Origin: Microcoleus vaginatus PCC 9802
GTDB lineage: Bacteria > Cyanobacteriota > Cyanobacteriia > Cyanobacteriales > Microcoleaceae
DNA length: 64,000 bases
Assembly (NCBI GenBank): GCA_022701275.1
Contig: CP031740.1
Location: 3,297,001 to 3,361,000 of the forward strand
Direction: 5' to 3'
The notes under the pieces are model-generated. The model made no database searches. It was not told the DNA's origin and saw only the letters and a program-made list of their open reading frames with translations. Positions 9,262 to 17,866 of this stretch are shown piece by piece. The stretch's first letter is position 1, and every line of letters begins with the position of its first letter. The position numbers and the translations under genes were made by a program.

Positions 9262-9613
9262 AGAGCGCAATTTTAGGGTTAGTTTGGTTAAAACAAGGGC
9301 TGTTATAAGTATTTCTACTTAAGTAAAACCCTCTAACTGCTTCTAGCTAGCAAGACTGAGCGCGAGTTGCGAATACGGCGAGGCAAATGCTTTAAGTAAG
9401 TCGGCGCGAAAAAACGCTCCTATGTAAACGAGGGCCAAGTCTCCAAGTGATCTCTACTGGCTGACTTAAACCTGTTTACAGAGTGTTACATTATGCGGTT
9501 TAATCCGGCGTCCCTACTTAAACCATAGACTTATAACAAATTTATTAAAACTTTACATAAATACATATTGTGTAACATACAAATTATATTTCTTTACAAT
9601 TAACAAGGCAAAG

Positions 9614-9650
9614 GAGAAGGAGTAAAAAAAAAGAAATTTTACCCCTTCTC
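9614..9650 (-). terminator. Terminator-like hairpin after the DUF362 gene
   Basis: GAGAAGGAGTAAAA (9614-9627) pairs with TTTTACCCCTTCTC (9637-9650) with one mismatch, a few bases downstream of the DUF362 stop on the minus strand. The stem's A/T end supplies a U-rich 3' arm rather than a separate U-run, so termination is likely but not certain. Confidence 0.5.
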
Positions 9651-9656
9651 TCTTCG

Positions 9657-10616
9657 CTAATGCGAAGCCTTGATGCTGAACTTTTCTTTAATAAACCGGA
9701 TATAAAGGTGCTTGAAAGCCGACTTCACCACTCGGGGCATACCAAAGTCAATTGGCATCATGCTTTCCGGCAACTTCCAATCCAAAACCTTGAGAGTTTC
9801 CGGCTGCAAAAGCGGAAAATCAATCGCCTCTAAATTCGAGCAAAGTCCCAATCTCATCGCCGCAGCTACAGTGGGAACCGTCGCCGGATCAGCATTAATA
9901 ATTTCAACTAAAGTTCTGTCCAAAGCAAACACATCATCAGACGCGGCCAATATTCCCAAAAACTTAGGTTCGCCGCCGCTTGGCCCGTTACCTTCGTGAC
10001 CGATAATGCCATCCAAAATCGTCAAATTTGGGTTAATTGCCCGGGCAGTTTCTACCAGCATTTCACCGAATCTGGCGCTATCTTTGCCAGCTTCCATGTG
10101 CCACCAAGCCTTCATTTTCCCGGGGACGCAGCCAAACAAATTTTTCACGCCCATTGTCACGGTTAATTGAACGTGAGATTTGAGTTTGGGCAAATTAATC
10201 ACTACATCCGCTTCCATTGCTTCTTTGCAAATTCGCAGATGATTGAAATCTTCGCTGACAGTTTCGTAGCGTTTTCCTTGAAACTCAACTATTGGCAAAT
10301 TCAGTTCTTCCAACAGGGGCAAATAACCGTTGGCTTTGGCTACACCCATTGCGCTGCCAAAAGCTGGACTATCACCTAAAAACGGTTTTCCTCCCGCTTC
10401 TATAACCATTTTGGCCACACAGTAAACCAATTCAGGGCGGGTGACACATTCTTTTGTAGGGCGAGAACCTGTCAGGAGATTGGGTTTGAGTAAAACCCGA
10501 TCGCCCGATTTGACAAAAGCCGAGATTCCGCCCAAGGGTGCGAGCAAACTTTCTAAAGATGTTTGCAAGATTTGGCGATCGTATGAATTGGCACGAATTA
10601 AACTAACAGCCGACAT
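9657..10616 (-). CDS. DUF362 domain-containing protein
   Basis: 319 residues. DUF362 hallmarks: DRVLLKPNLL near 40-50, TRPELVYCVAKMVIEAGG, GDSPAFGSA, INLPKLKSHVQLTVTMGVKN (about 145-165) and LTILDGIIGHEGNGPSGG (about 210-228). The family is widespread, lacks a settled biochemical role, and in some members carries ferredoxin domains; no Cys-rich ferredoxin part is present here. It appears cytoplasmic, with no signal peptide or membrane segment. The next gene upstream on the same strand is 460 bp away, so it is probably monocistronic. Function unknown. Confidence 0.85.
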   Translation of the reverse strand: MSAVSLIRANSYDRQILQTSLESLLAPLGGISAFVKSGDRVLLKPNLLTGSRPTKECVTRPELVYCVAKMVIEAGGKPFLGDSPAFGSAMGVAKANGYLPLLEELNLPIVEFQGKRYETVSEDFNHLRICKEAMEADVVINLPKLKSHVQLTVTMGVKNLFGCVPGKMKAWWHMEAGKDSARFGEMLVETARAINPNLTILDGIIGHEGNGPSGGEPKFLGILAASDDVFALDRTLVEIINADPATVPTVAAAMRLGLCSNLEAIDFPLLQPETLKVLDWKLPESMMPIDFGMPRVVKSAFKHLYIRFIKEKFSIKASH

Positions 10617-10619
10617 AAT

Positions 10620-10683
10620 GGGTAATTGGTAATTGGTAATCGGTAATTGATAATTGGTAATTAGTAATTGGTAATTGGTAATT
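10620..10683. repeat. Heptanucleotide tandem repeat (TAATTGG type)
   Basis: About nine imperfect copies of TAATTGG (variants with C or A) lie just upstream of the DUF362 start codon. Heptameric repeats of this kind (STRR) are known in filamentous cyanobacteria. They may vary in copy number between strains. Confidence 0.85.
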
Positions 10684-10751
10684 TTTCCTCGCTATAAATT
10701 GTCAGCGATTATCCTTACCCATTACCCATTACCTCTAACTAGCAACTCGGT

Positions 10752-11078
10752 TTAAGTATCCATCGGCAATCTGCCAACGGCCGCCCGCTGCATGGTACTA
10801 ACTCGCAGCGAGTTAGAGAATATTCCTTGACCTTGAAGTGCCGGGATAGCAGGTTTTACTTCTACTTTTACTATCCGGGCAGTACAGATAAAAACTGTTT
10901 GATCGGCTAAATGGAAAGTCAACCAAGGTTGACTTAACAAAGTCAGCACTTCCTCTTGGAATTCTTGTGCAGGCATCGGAATAGTAAAGGTTTCTGCGTG
11001 ACCTTCCACATAATGAAATGTCACTTGAGTTGTGTTCTCTTTATCTTGAGTTAATTTGCCAAAAGAACCGGCGCGCAT
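10752..11078 (-). CDS. Conserved small cyanobacterial protein, function unknown
   Basis: 108 residues from ATG 11078. A GGGAG Shine-Dalgarno-like sequence precedes this ATG, which is why I prefer it over an in-frame TTG at 11093. The sequence has alternating hydrophobic residues suggesting a small beta-rich fold (VTFHYVEGHAETFTIPM, VFICTARIVKVEVKP), no signal peptide, no Cys pair and no catalytic motif. Other copies are, to my recollection, only annotated as hypothetical. It sits between aspA and the DUF362 gene on the same strand, behind the aspA terminator. Confidence 0.7.
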   Translation of the reverse strand: MRAGSFGKLTQDKENTTQVTFHYVEGHAETFTIPMPAQEFQEEVLTLLSQPWLTFHLADQTVFICTARIVKVEVKPAIPALQGQGIFSNSLRVSTMQRAAVGRLPMDT

Positions 11079-11103
11079 GAATGTTGCTCCCAAACTTTAG
11101 ACT

Positions 11104-11149
11104 ATAAAAAAAATTCAGAATTAAATGTAAAAAAATTAAATTCTGAATT
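11104..11149 (-). terminator. Rho-independent terminator of the aspA-like gene
   Basis: On the minus strand AATTCAGAATTTAA (11149-11136) pairs with TTAATTCTGAATT (11124-11112), followed by a run of seven or more T residues (bases 11105-11111 read in complement). It lies about 100 bp past the aspA stop and before the next small gene. Confidence 0.7.
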
Positions 11150-11252
11150 CTTTAACTTTAACCTGTGACAGCACTTAGGCAGAACTCAGAAGGCAGAAGG
11201 CAGAATTAAATCGAGTTCAGCCTTCTAGTGTCTAGCTGATACCTGCGAGATC

Positions 11253-12677
11253 CTAAACGTTAGCAGAAGATGCCGGCATCGCACTCATTTTCTCTAAATC
11301 TAGAACTTTTGCCAAGTCTTCTGCACTCATTAAACCCCGTTCTAGCACAATTTGCCGCAAAGATTTGCCTGTTTCTAGAGATTCTTTGGCGACGGCGGCG
11401 GCGTTGAGATAGCCGATGTGAGTGTTGAGGGCGGTAACGAGGGCGAGACTGCCTTCTGCGTAAGCGAGACACCGATCGCCCTTAGCTTCAATTTTGGCGA
11501 GGCATTGGGTAGTCAAAGCACTGATGGTATTGCCTAAAATTTCGATGCTGTGAATGAGATTGTAGGCAATCAGGGGCATCATCACGTTCAATTCTAATTG
11601 TCCCGCTTGGGCAGCAAGGGCGATCGCGCTATCGTAACCCATAACTTGAAAACAAACCATCGATGTCATTTCTGCCATCACAGGATTGTATTTTCCCGGC
11701 ATAATTGACGAACCAGGTTGCACAGGAGGCAGTTGAATTTCTTTCAAGCCCGTTTTCGGCCCGGAGTCCATCAAACGCAAGTCGTGGGACATTTTAACGC
11801 AATCCTGAGCGAGATTTCGCAGTGCGCCGGACACATTTACAAACGGTGCCATACTCTGCATAGCTGCCATTAAATGCTTTGCTGGTTTTAGGGGGTGGTC
11901 GATTAATTCTGAGAGAATTTCAGCAACTTTTTGACAGTATTCAGGGTGAGTATTTAACCCGGTTCCGGCCGCACTTCCCCCCAATCCCAGGGATGTCAAA
12001 TCATCGGAGGCCCTGTCAATTCTCAAAGTATGTTCTCTGAGAATTTGCGCCCAAGCGCCGAAGGTGTCGCCGAGTCGAACCGGCACAGCATCTTGCATAT
12101 GAGTGCGGCCGGATTTTACAATATCTTTGAATTCTTCTGCTTTGTTTTCTAAGGCGACTACGGCATCTGACAAAGCCGGAAAAAGAGTTTTTTCTAACGC
12201 CAACAATCCGCCGATCCGAATTGCCGTTGGAATCACATCATTTGTCGATTGACCGTAGTTTACGTGGTCGTTAGGACTGACGCGCTTGTAGTTGCCTTTT
12301 TCATCGCCCATAATTTCCAAAGCGCGATTGGAAAGAACTTCATTAACGTTCATGTGGTGAGAAGTTCCGGCGCCGGCTTGGTAGACATCAACTACAAATT
12401 GATCGCGCAAGTTGCCAGCTAGGATTTCATCTGCTGCTTGGACAATTGCTTGACTGATGTCTTGGGGAATGCAGCCGAGTTCGCCATTGGCGATCGCCGT
12501 TGCCTTCTTAATTAAAACACAAGCATCAACGTATGTTGATAAAGGCTTAATGCCGCTAATCGGGAAATTTTCAACTGCGCGCAGGGTTTGGATGCCGTAG
12601 TAGACATTAGATGGGATTTGTTTGTCTCCCATCGAGTCGCTTTCAGTGCGATAGGTTGCGGTTGGCTTTTGAGTCAT
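11253..12677 (-). CDS. aspA: Aspartate ammonia-lyase (aspartase/fumarase superfamily)
   Basis: 474 residues. Catalyses L-aspartate to fumarate plus ammonia, or by superfamily membership possibly the related fumarase reaction. Superfamily blocks are present: TSHHMNVNE (105-113), GQSTNDVIPTA (142-152), and the signature loop GSSIMPGKYNP (322-332) holding the catalytic Ser and the conserved Lys and Asn. The substrate-binding SGRTHMQDAVP block is at about 189-199. ATG 12677 is chosen because the family begins with a short lead before TESDSMG; an in-frame extension of 56 codons to 12845 reads through the repeat element and is not conserved-looking. Single copy, own terminator downstream. Confidence 0.88.
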   Translation of the reverse strand: MTQKPTATYRTESDSMGDKQIPSNVYYGIQTLRAVENFPISGIKPLSTYVDACVLIKKATAIANGELGCIPQDISQAIVQAADEILAGNLRDQFVVDVYQAGAGTSHHMNVNEVLSNRALEIMGDEKGNYKRVSPNDHVNYGQSTNDVIPTAIRIGGLLALEKTLFPALSDAVVALENKAEEFKDIVKSGRTHMQDAVPVRLGDTFGAWAQILREHTLRIDRASDDLTSLGLGGSAAGTGLNTHPEYCQKVAEILSELIDHPLKPAKHLMAAMQSMAPFVNVSGALRNLAQDCVKMSHDLRLMDSGPKTGLKEIQLPPVQPGSSIMPGKYNPVMAEMTSMVCFQVMGYDSAIALAAQAGQLELNVMMPLIAYNLIHSIEILGNTISALTTQCLAKIEAKGDRCLAYAEGSLALVTALNTHIGYLNAAAVAKESLETGKSLRQIVLERGLMSAEDLAKVLDLEKMSAMPASSANV

Positions 12678-13081
12678 ATCGTCTGGTTTGTGATTATTAG
12701 GAATTGTGCAAACAGAACTTACGCACAGTTGGTCAAAAACCGGGTTTATTGTCGGGGAATCTGTTTGAAAGCATAGTTTTTTGTCAAGAAACCCGGTTTC
12801 TGAAGGTTTTTGTGTGTCGTGGACTGGCAATTTTTTTGGTAACACGGCTGACGGGCGATCTTACTTTTCTGCGCCCGCAGGCAACTTTACAGTAATGCGT
12901 AAGTCCCGATCGTACAAAATTATCCCACATATTAGGCTTCAATCTAAAATCTCAAAGCTGAAATCGATTGACAGTTTGCAAAAGCTAAAATTAGTCTATC
13001 GGTAAGAGCGATCGCACGCAGACAAGGCGAGTCAGCTATAATCATACAAGTAAATCCATTTCACAAGAGTGTTAAACTCCC
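12678..13081. other. Divergent intergenic region with repeat element
   Basis: 404 bp between aspA and the secreted-protein gene. It contains the repeat element 12717-12904 and both promoters. No further gene is supported. GAGTGTTAAACTCCC before 13082 is a small palindrome adjoining the next start codon. Confidence 0.55.
12717..12904. repeat. Dispersed repeat bounded by ACTTACGCA inverted ends
   Basis: Starts with ACTTACGCA (12717-12725) and ends with its reverse complement TGCGTAAGT (12896-12904). Inside are two AAACCSGGTTT palindromic cores (near 12738-12748 and 12790-12800). The same terminal nonamer occurs at the 46.56-kb and 62.98-kb intergenic sites. No coding capacity; resembles a small non-autonomous element or repeat mosaic. 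Confidence 0.6.
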
Positions 13082-13531
13082 ATGAACAAACCAGCAAAAA
13101 CTTTCAAACACCCGCTAAATATTTTGATAATCGGCTTAAGCGCCTCTGCGCTTTTTCCGGCTTCAGTAAAGGCTATATCCAGCATTGTTCCCACCGCAGC
13201 CATCCCGGATAAACCGGCGATTTTAATGAGTCAGCGCCAGCAGGAGATTCAGTTTAAGCGCGGTGCTAGTTCAGCGGAAGTAAAAGGAGGAGTAGCGCGC
13301 GGCGAAGTCATGATTTATCTGATTAACGCCAAAGAAGGTCAAACCATGAATGTTGAGATCCAATCAGTTGAGGGAAATGCTGCTTTTAAGGTTGTCGATC
13401 CAAATACAAACGCCGTAGCTGAAGGAGAAAAAAGCTGGTCTGGAGAAGTGTCCCAGACGGGGCAATATCAGATAGTCGTCGGTACAGAACGAGGAGGAGC
13501 TAGTTACACTCTATCAGTTTCGATCAACTAA
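13082..13531 (+). CDS. Secreted small beta-rich protein, function unknown
   Basis: 149 residues with a signal peptide: positive MNKPAKTFKHP, hydrophobic ILIIGLSASALFPAS, and a likely cleavage after VKA (about residue 32). The mature part (QRQQEIQFKRGASSAEVKG... to YTLSVSIN) has the alternating pattern and the GQYQIVVGTERGGASYTLSV ending of pre-peptidase C-terminal-like beta sandwiches, which are often periplasmic or outer-surface modules in cyanobacteria. No catalytic residues are apparent. Monocistronic; next to the XPB remnant downstream. Confidence 0.75.
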   Translation: MNKPAKTFKHPLNILIIGLSASALFPASVKAISSIVPTAAIPDKPAILMSQRQQEIQFKRGASSAEVKGGVARGEVMIYLINAKEGQTMNVEIQSVEGNAAFKVVDPNTNAVAEGEKSWSGEVSQTGQYQIVVGTERGGASYTLSVSIN

Positions 13532-13591
13532 TTGTATGGTGCGTCGCCACGAGATATTCAAGCTGCTTGGAGATTGTTAGTAGCGACGCAC

Positions 13592-13857
13592 TCTACGTTC
13601 TGTCTCGCGTGGGCAATCTTGCCGTCGATTTACCCGATGCCGATGTGTTGCTTCAGGTATCAGGAAAGTATGGTTCTCGCCAAGAAGAAGCGCAGCGCCT
13701 CGGACGAATTCTACGCCGGAAATCTGACGGACATACTGCGAGTTTTTATACATTAGTCTCGCTACAAACTTGCGAGGAAGATTTTGCCAGACACCGGCAA
13801 CTATTCCTCACCGAACAGGGCTACAGTTATACTATTGAGGTTCAAGGCGATGGTTAG
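13592..13857 (+). pseudogene. C-terminal remnant of an XPB/Rad25-family helicase
   Basis: About 88 codons match the C-terminal end of helicase domain 2 of XPB-type DNA helicases: VGNLAVDLPDADVLLQVSG, then GSRQEEAQRLGRILR (motif VI with its arginine finger region), FYTLVS, and RHRQLFLTEQGY. Full proteins are several hundred residues with Walker A and DEAD-like boxes; none of that is present upstream. The fragment begins directly after a 9-bp inverted repeat (GTGCGTCGC 13539-13547, GCGACGCAC 13583-13591), which probably marks the deletion or insertion border. It ends at a normal TAG. Confidence 0.8.
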
Positions 13858-14502
13858 TCAGCGAGCGATAAATTCTTGGTAAAACTGCTCATGCAAACCG
13901 GAGAAATTATCCATCCCCTCCTTTGTCAGATACCCGCTATTCTTACCAGTGTGCGGATTTTTTACGTAGCTATAAATTACTTTTGAAACCTTAGGATTCT
14001 CGCTCCACCTAATGTTGAACGCTGCATAGTTTGGGAAAAAGGTCATTTCTGCATAAGCATCAATGTGGTCATGTATCCACCATGCCAATGCTGTCCAATC
14101 TTGAGTGCGTTCATAGTAAGGGATAAATGATGAAACAATAATACATACTGTTGCTCCCATATACCCATCTGAATCTTTTACGTCCCAGATATGTTCTGCA
14201 TAGTTGGACTCATTACTGGCACAGTTGTACTGATTTTTATTCTCTGCTCCTTTGGCGTTCACGGCACAAGAACGATAGGCTGAGCGGATACTAATCCGAC
14301 CCAGCGCATCTTGAATTGGTTCAAGCACCCTCTCACACAAATTCTTTCCTGCTGCGATCGCCAAGTCAGGATCGCTAGGAATGTTAGGGATACCTTCAAT
14401 TTGAGAGATTTCTGAATAAAGAAACTCACGCATGAAAAAACTCTTAGAGAGTTGAACCCGTCCTAGCTCTTCCAAAGCTTTAACAGTTTGTGGCTTTCTC
14501 AT
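13858..14502 (-). CDS. Peptidase M15-like protein
   Basis: 214 residues. The order LSKSFFMREFLYSEI, RISIRSAYRSCAVN, NYAEHIWDVKDSDG and ALAWWIHDHIDAYAE resembles the D-Ala-D-Ala carboxypeptidase M15/Hedgehog fold: an SxYRS motif, the first zinc His and Asp in EHIWD, and a later His. Members cut peptidoglycan cross-links or occur as endolysins. The spacing between blocks is longer than usual, so catalysis is uncertain. No signal peptide is seen, which fits a phage-lysis or cytosolic protein better than a housekeeping periplasmic enzyme. Its stop abuts the XPB fragment. Confidence 0.65.
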   Translation of the reverse strand: MRKPQTVKALEELGRVQLSKSFFMREFLYSEISQIEGIPNIPSDPDLAIAAGKNLCERVLEPIQDALGRISIRSAYRSCAVNAKGAENKNQYNCASNESNYAEHIWDVKDSDGYMGATVCIIVSSFIPYYERTQDWTALAWWIHDHIDAYAEMTFFPNYAAFNIRWSENPKVSKVIYSYVKNPHTGKNSGYLTKEGMDNFSGLHEQFYQEFIAR

Positions 14503-14693
14503 AGACTGAACTACAGCAATTAGAGGTGAATAGCTTAATGTTACAATACTGGCAGATAATTTAGAAGCATTGTTTCAGCCAAAAGCAACGTTCCGGTTGA
14601 GTGGCTAGAAATAACTTTTGCATCACCACCAATATCTTTCGGTAGTCCGCTCCAACCGGGTTGTTAGATCGCGGCGATCGCCACTTGACGCTG

Positions 14694-14900
14694 TTATTGT
14701 CCGCGTCCTGGTTTGCAATCTGCAAAACCTAATGCCTCTGTGTCAAGGAAACTAGCGATCGCCATCTCAATGACTGCTTCGATTGGGTATTCAATTTCAG
14801 CAGCACGAGCAATTAGGGCAGCACGAATTCGTTCAGGAAAACGTCCTAAAATAACTTCGGCATCAGCGAGGGAAAGTTGCTCTTGAAGTTTGGCTTGCAT
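14694..14900 (-). CDS. Small helical protein downstream of GIY-YIG gene, function unknown
   Basis: 68 residues: MQAKLQEQLSLADAEVILG followed by amphipathic helices and a conserved-looking end LGFADCKPGRGQ. Its ATG is 4 bp after the stop of the GIY-YIG frame, so both are one transcription unit. Size and helical character would suit an antitoxin-like or accessory partner, but no recognised DNA-binding motif is present. The frame is intact although its upstream partner is not. The 190 bp downstream (14503-14693) hold no clear gene. Confidence 0.6.
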   Translation of the reverse strand: MQAKLQEQLSLADAEVILGRFPERIRAALIARAAEIEYPIEAVIEMAIASFLDTEALGFADCKPGRGQ

Positions 14901-14904
14901 GGCT

Positions 14905-15283
14905 TTACATCTCAGTTGGAATTTGGACGTTGTAAGGGGGTTCAGTAGCTCTTAGAATGATGGCTTCTAGCTCCAATAGTAACGCAGGGTTCTCAAGCGT
15001 GAGAAATTGTCTGTACTGCAATCCGTATGTCTTCATCGCTATATTTATCGAGCCATCCCCACAAAAAAGCTTTGTGCCCACCACTGAAGCGACCTCGTAA
15101 GCTCTTGGTTTTACCGATGTAGAGCAATCCATCAGTTCTGTGCCTGATTGCATAAATGCCAGGACGCGCAGGAATGCTCTCAAACCCACGGGTCAAGGGT
15201 TGACATTGCTCAAAAGGAATGAAAGCAATCGCGTCTAGAATTCTTCGTGCTTGGATTTGTAGGTCAGAATCATTCGTTGGCAT
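14905..15283 (-). pseudogene. GIY-YIG nuclease-family protein broken by a frameshift
   Basis: From ATG 15283 the frame encodes RPGIYAIRHRTDGLLYIGK, the GIY...YIG core, then GGHKAFLWGWLDKYS and DIRIAVQT before TGA near 14993. The family's C-terminal helix continues in the +1 frame as LENPALLLELEAIILRATEPPYNV to a TAA at 14905, including the metal-binding Glu of the ELEAIIL helix. A single inserted base around 15000 (or two lost) explains it. Either the gene is dead, the protein is made by frameshifting, or this is a sequencing error. The N-terminal helix before the GIY core is intact. Confidence 0.8.
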
Positions 15284-15640
15284 GAAGGCAAGAAGGCTAA
15301 TTGCACAGAAATCATAATCCCACAAATTCTGTTACAACCATCATCAACTAGGGATGGTTTCCTGCGCGATCGCACAGAGAAGGCGATCGATCCCGAGCTG
15401 AGTTGAGCCTTGGCCGTGCCTGTGTTTTTCTAGGATATGGGAAAGGGGCGAGCGATCGAGTTTTACCTGCCGGTAAAAGATGTAACGTTATTTCCGTAAA
15501 AAACCTCGTTTCTGCGTCCCGGAGTATTAATGATGAAATTAAATCTAAAAAGCAACAAGTGCAGAATATCTAGCCACCATCCGAATTATACCTCCTAACA
15601 TCCTGCTACACTATTAATAATCGCATCCTCACCCACAATT
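15284..15640. other. Intergenic region upstream of the WD40 gene
   Basis: 357 bp between divergent genes. It includes a short hairpin TTTTACCTGCCGGTAAAA (15461-15478, 7-bp stem) and the 12-mer ATCCGAATTATA (15579-15590) shared with the 5.65-kb palindrome. Presumed promoters of both genes lie here. No gene is seen. Confidence 0.5.
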
Positions 15641-17761
15641 ATGCTCGCAAAAGCAATCCTCGCTATCGCTCCCTACATCTCAGAAGTGCTCTCACCCATC
15701 GCCCGAAATATCGGCTACAAACTAGGAGAAGCCTTCGGCAATAACTCTCAAAAGTACCGAGATATTCTGATTCCCGCTCCCAATAATTCATCGAATTCGG
15801 CTGAGATAGAGCGAGCAAAACAGAGTTATTCCCAAGAACTGCTGGAATACGCGAAGGCGAAAGATACCAGAGATAGGGAATTGTTAAAGCTAACAGTAGC
15901 ACAAACAGCGCGTCGCATTGAGTTGCAGGAACAGGAACAGCGAGACAGACTGAAGTTGGCAGCCTTGCAGCGGGATTTGATGCGGGAATTGCAAGCAAAG
16001 GATATTCAGGTCAAGCTGGCTGAAATTCAAACAATTTGGGATAAAGATACTTGGTTTTCTAAGTTGAATCGAGAGGAAACTAAGCAGATTTTACTTCAGC
16101 AGCAACACCGCCTCTTAATCTTACTATCACCGCCCAAAATTAGCAAGCGATGCCCGGAAACCTTTTGTGAAGATTTGCCAATTGAGATGAGAAGTGTGGG
16201 AGATTTTCTCAGACAGCATTATCCTCAACAGGATGTCTTACGCCCAGTTAAGTTTTATAGCGACTATTTCACTGAGTCGATTGGTGATATTGATGTGGAA
16301 CGCTTGCAGCGAATTTTATCTCCGGTTCCTACTACAATTTTATATAGCGATATCAGCGACTATGCGGTAACTTTCCGCGTCGGCTTTTGGGGATTCCTCA
16401 ACAATCAGGAAGTCTCCCTGTTTTCTACCAAAGTTTTTGACTGGGAAGAGGCAAAAGATGCACTTTTAGCCTCTGGGGTAAGTGAGAAAAAAGCCCTCCG
16501 CATGATTCGGCAGTTGATTGTAGCGATTCATAAGTTGCTGGCGGGATTTTTAGCCGATTTGTATTATCTCAATATTGACCCTGGCTATGAACCTTTGTTA
16601 TTTAATTTAAAGGATGAATTGGCTGAATATGGATTAGCAGAAGAGTGGGTGAAACCTTATTTTGATATTCTTCAGGATATTCAGCGGCAACAGCGAGAAC
16701 AGTATGAACAGGAGTTGAAAAAGCTGATTGAGCAAGTAGAAGCGGAACGTCAATCTCAAGAGACTGTCAAAGCTGAAGCAAAACGCCAACAACAAATAGA
16801 AGAAGCTGCCAAAGCTGAAGCAAAACGCCAACAACAAATAGAAAAAGCACTCAGGAGAAAAATTTATCAGCCATTCAAATGTGTCAAAACTCTTAATCGC
16901 GTAGGTAACTCATCTGTTAATTGCGTAGTTATCAGTCCAGATGGCAAGACTTTTGCTAGTGATAGCAGTGGAGATTGCAGCAAAATTTGGAATTTGCAGA
17001 CAGGAGAGCTGATTCGTAGTTTCTATGGGCATTTATATGAGGTTTCTTGCGTTGCCATTAACCCTAATGGTAAAATTTTAGCTAGCGGAAGTTATGACGG
17101 AATAATTAAGCTGTGGAATCTAGAAAATGGACAAGAGATTAGGACTCTCAAGGGTCACTCACGTTTAACTCGGTCTCTTGCTTTTAGTCCAGACGGAGAA
17201 ACTCTTGTTAGTGGCAGTTATGACCATACTGTCAGACTGTGGAATCTGAAAACAGGACAGGAAATCCGCACTCTCACTGGACATTCAGACCTGGTTTATT
17301 CTGTCGCCATCAGCCCGGATGGAGAAACTATTGCTAGTGGCAGTTGGGACAAAACTATCAAACTGTGGAGTCTGAAAACCAGACAGGAAATTTGCACTCT
17401 CACTGGGAATTCAGAGTCAGTTTATTCAGTCGCCTTCAGCCCGGATGGACAAATTATTGCAAGTGGTAGTGGAGACAACACTATCAAGCTTTGGAATCTG
17501 AAAATCAAACAGGAAATTCGCACTCTAACAGGGCATTCACACTTGGTTTTTTCCCTTGTCATCAGCCCGAATGGACAAATTATTGCAAGTGGAAGTAATG
17601 ACAATACTATCAAGCTTTGGAATCTGAAAACCGGACAGGAAATTCACACTCTCACTGGACATTCAGCCAGGGTTAATTCGATCCGTTTTAGCCCAGATGG
17701 ACACACTCTAGTTAGTGGCAGTTGTGATGGGAGTATCAAGATTTGGCGGCGTGATGAGTGA
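15641..17761 (+). CDS. WD40-repeat protein with coiled-coil and unknown N-terminal domain
   Basis: 706 residues. The N-terminal 340 are an unrecognised domain that starts with a hydrophobic, possibly membrane-associating stretch (LAKAILAIAPYISEVLSPIA) followed by a charged helical stretch of about 70 residues. Residues about 350-405 form a charged coiled coil with a near-exact internal repeat (KAEAKRQQQIE twice). From about 415 to the end come seven WD40 blades (for example FSPDGETLVSGSYDHTVRLWNL), enough for a complete propeller. Likely a scaffold binding a partner via the propeller. Such WD40 proteins are abundant in Oscillatoriales. Role unknown; it stands alone. Confidence 0.85.
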   Translation: MLAKAILAIAPYISEVLSPIARNIGYKLGEAFGNNSQKYRDILIPAPNNSSNSAEIERAKQSYSQELLEYAKAKDTRDRELLKLTVAQTARRIELQEQEQRDRLKLAALQRDLMRELQAKDIQVKLAEIQTIWDKDTWFSKLNREETKQILLQQQHRLLILLSPPKISKRCPETFCEDLPIEMRSVGDFLRQHYPQQDVLRPVKFYSDYFTESIGDIDVERLQRILSPVPTTILYSDISDYAVTFRVGFWGFLNNQEVSLFSTKVFDWEEAKDALLASGVSEKKALRMIRQLIVAIHKLLAGFLADLYYLNIDPGYEPLLFNLKDELAEYGLAEEWVKPYFDILQDIQRQQREQYEQELKKLIEQVEAERQSQETVKAEAKRQQQIEEAAKAEAKRQQQIEKALRRKIYQPFKCVKTLNRVGNSSVNCVVISPDGKTFASDSSGDCSKIWNLQTGELIRSFYGHLYEVSCVAINPNGKILASGSYDGIIKLWNLENGQEIRTLKGHSRLTRSLAFSPDGETLVSGSYDHTVRLWNLKTGQEIRTLTGHSDLVYSVAISPDGETIASGSWDKTIKLWSLKTRQEICTLTGNSESVYSVAFSPDGQIIASGSGDNTIKLWNLKIKQEIRTLTGHSHLVFSLVISPNGQIIASGSNDNTIKLWNLKTGQEIHTLTGHSARVNSIRFSPDGHTLVSGSCDGSIKIWRRDE

Positions 17762-17866
17762 AGTAACAGGGAAAGATGAAAATTATGGCGCTATTTGCAA
17801 ACAGGGAACTACAAAACTTGACTGCGTGAGAAATAAACCGATAAACGCTTAGGGAAGGTAATTGAA

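Larger units (their letters stand above)
8951..9656. other. 706-bp gap with two inverted repeats
   Basis: No gene is recognised. The stretch contains a 13-bp perfect palindrome (9232-9261) and a terminator-like hairpin (9614-9650) just past the DUF362 gene. The part next to 8951 must hold the promoter of the glycosyltransferase gene, but I could not pick a convincing -10/-35 pair. Confidence 0.5.
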
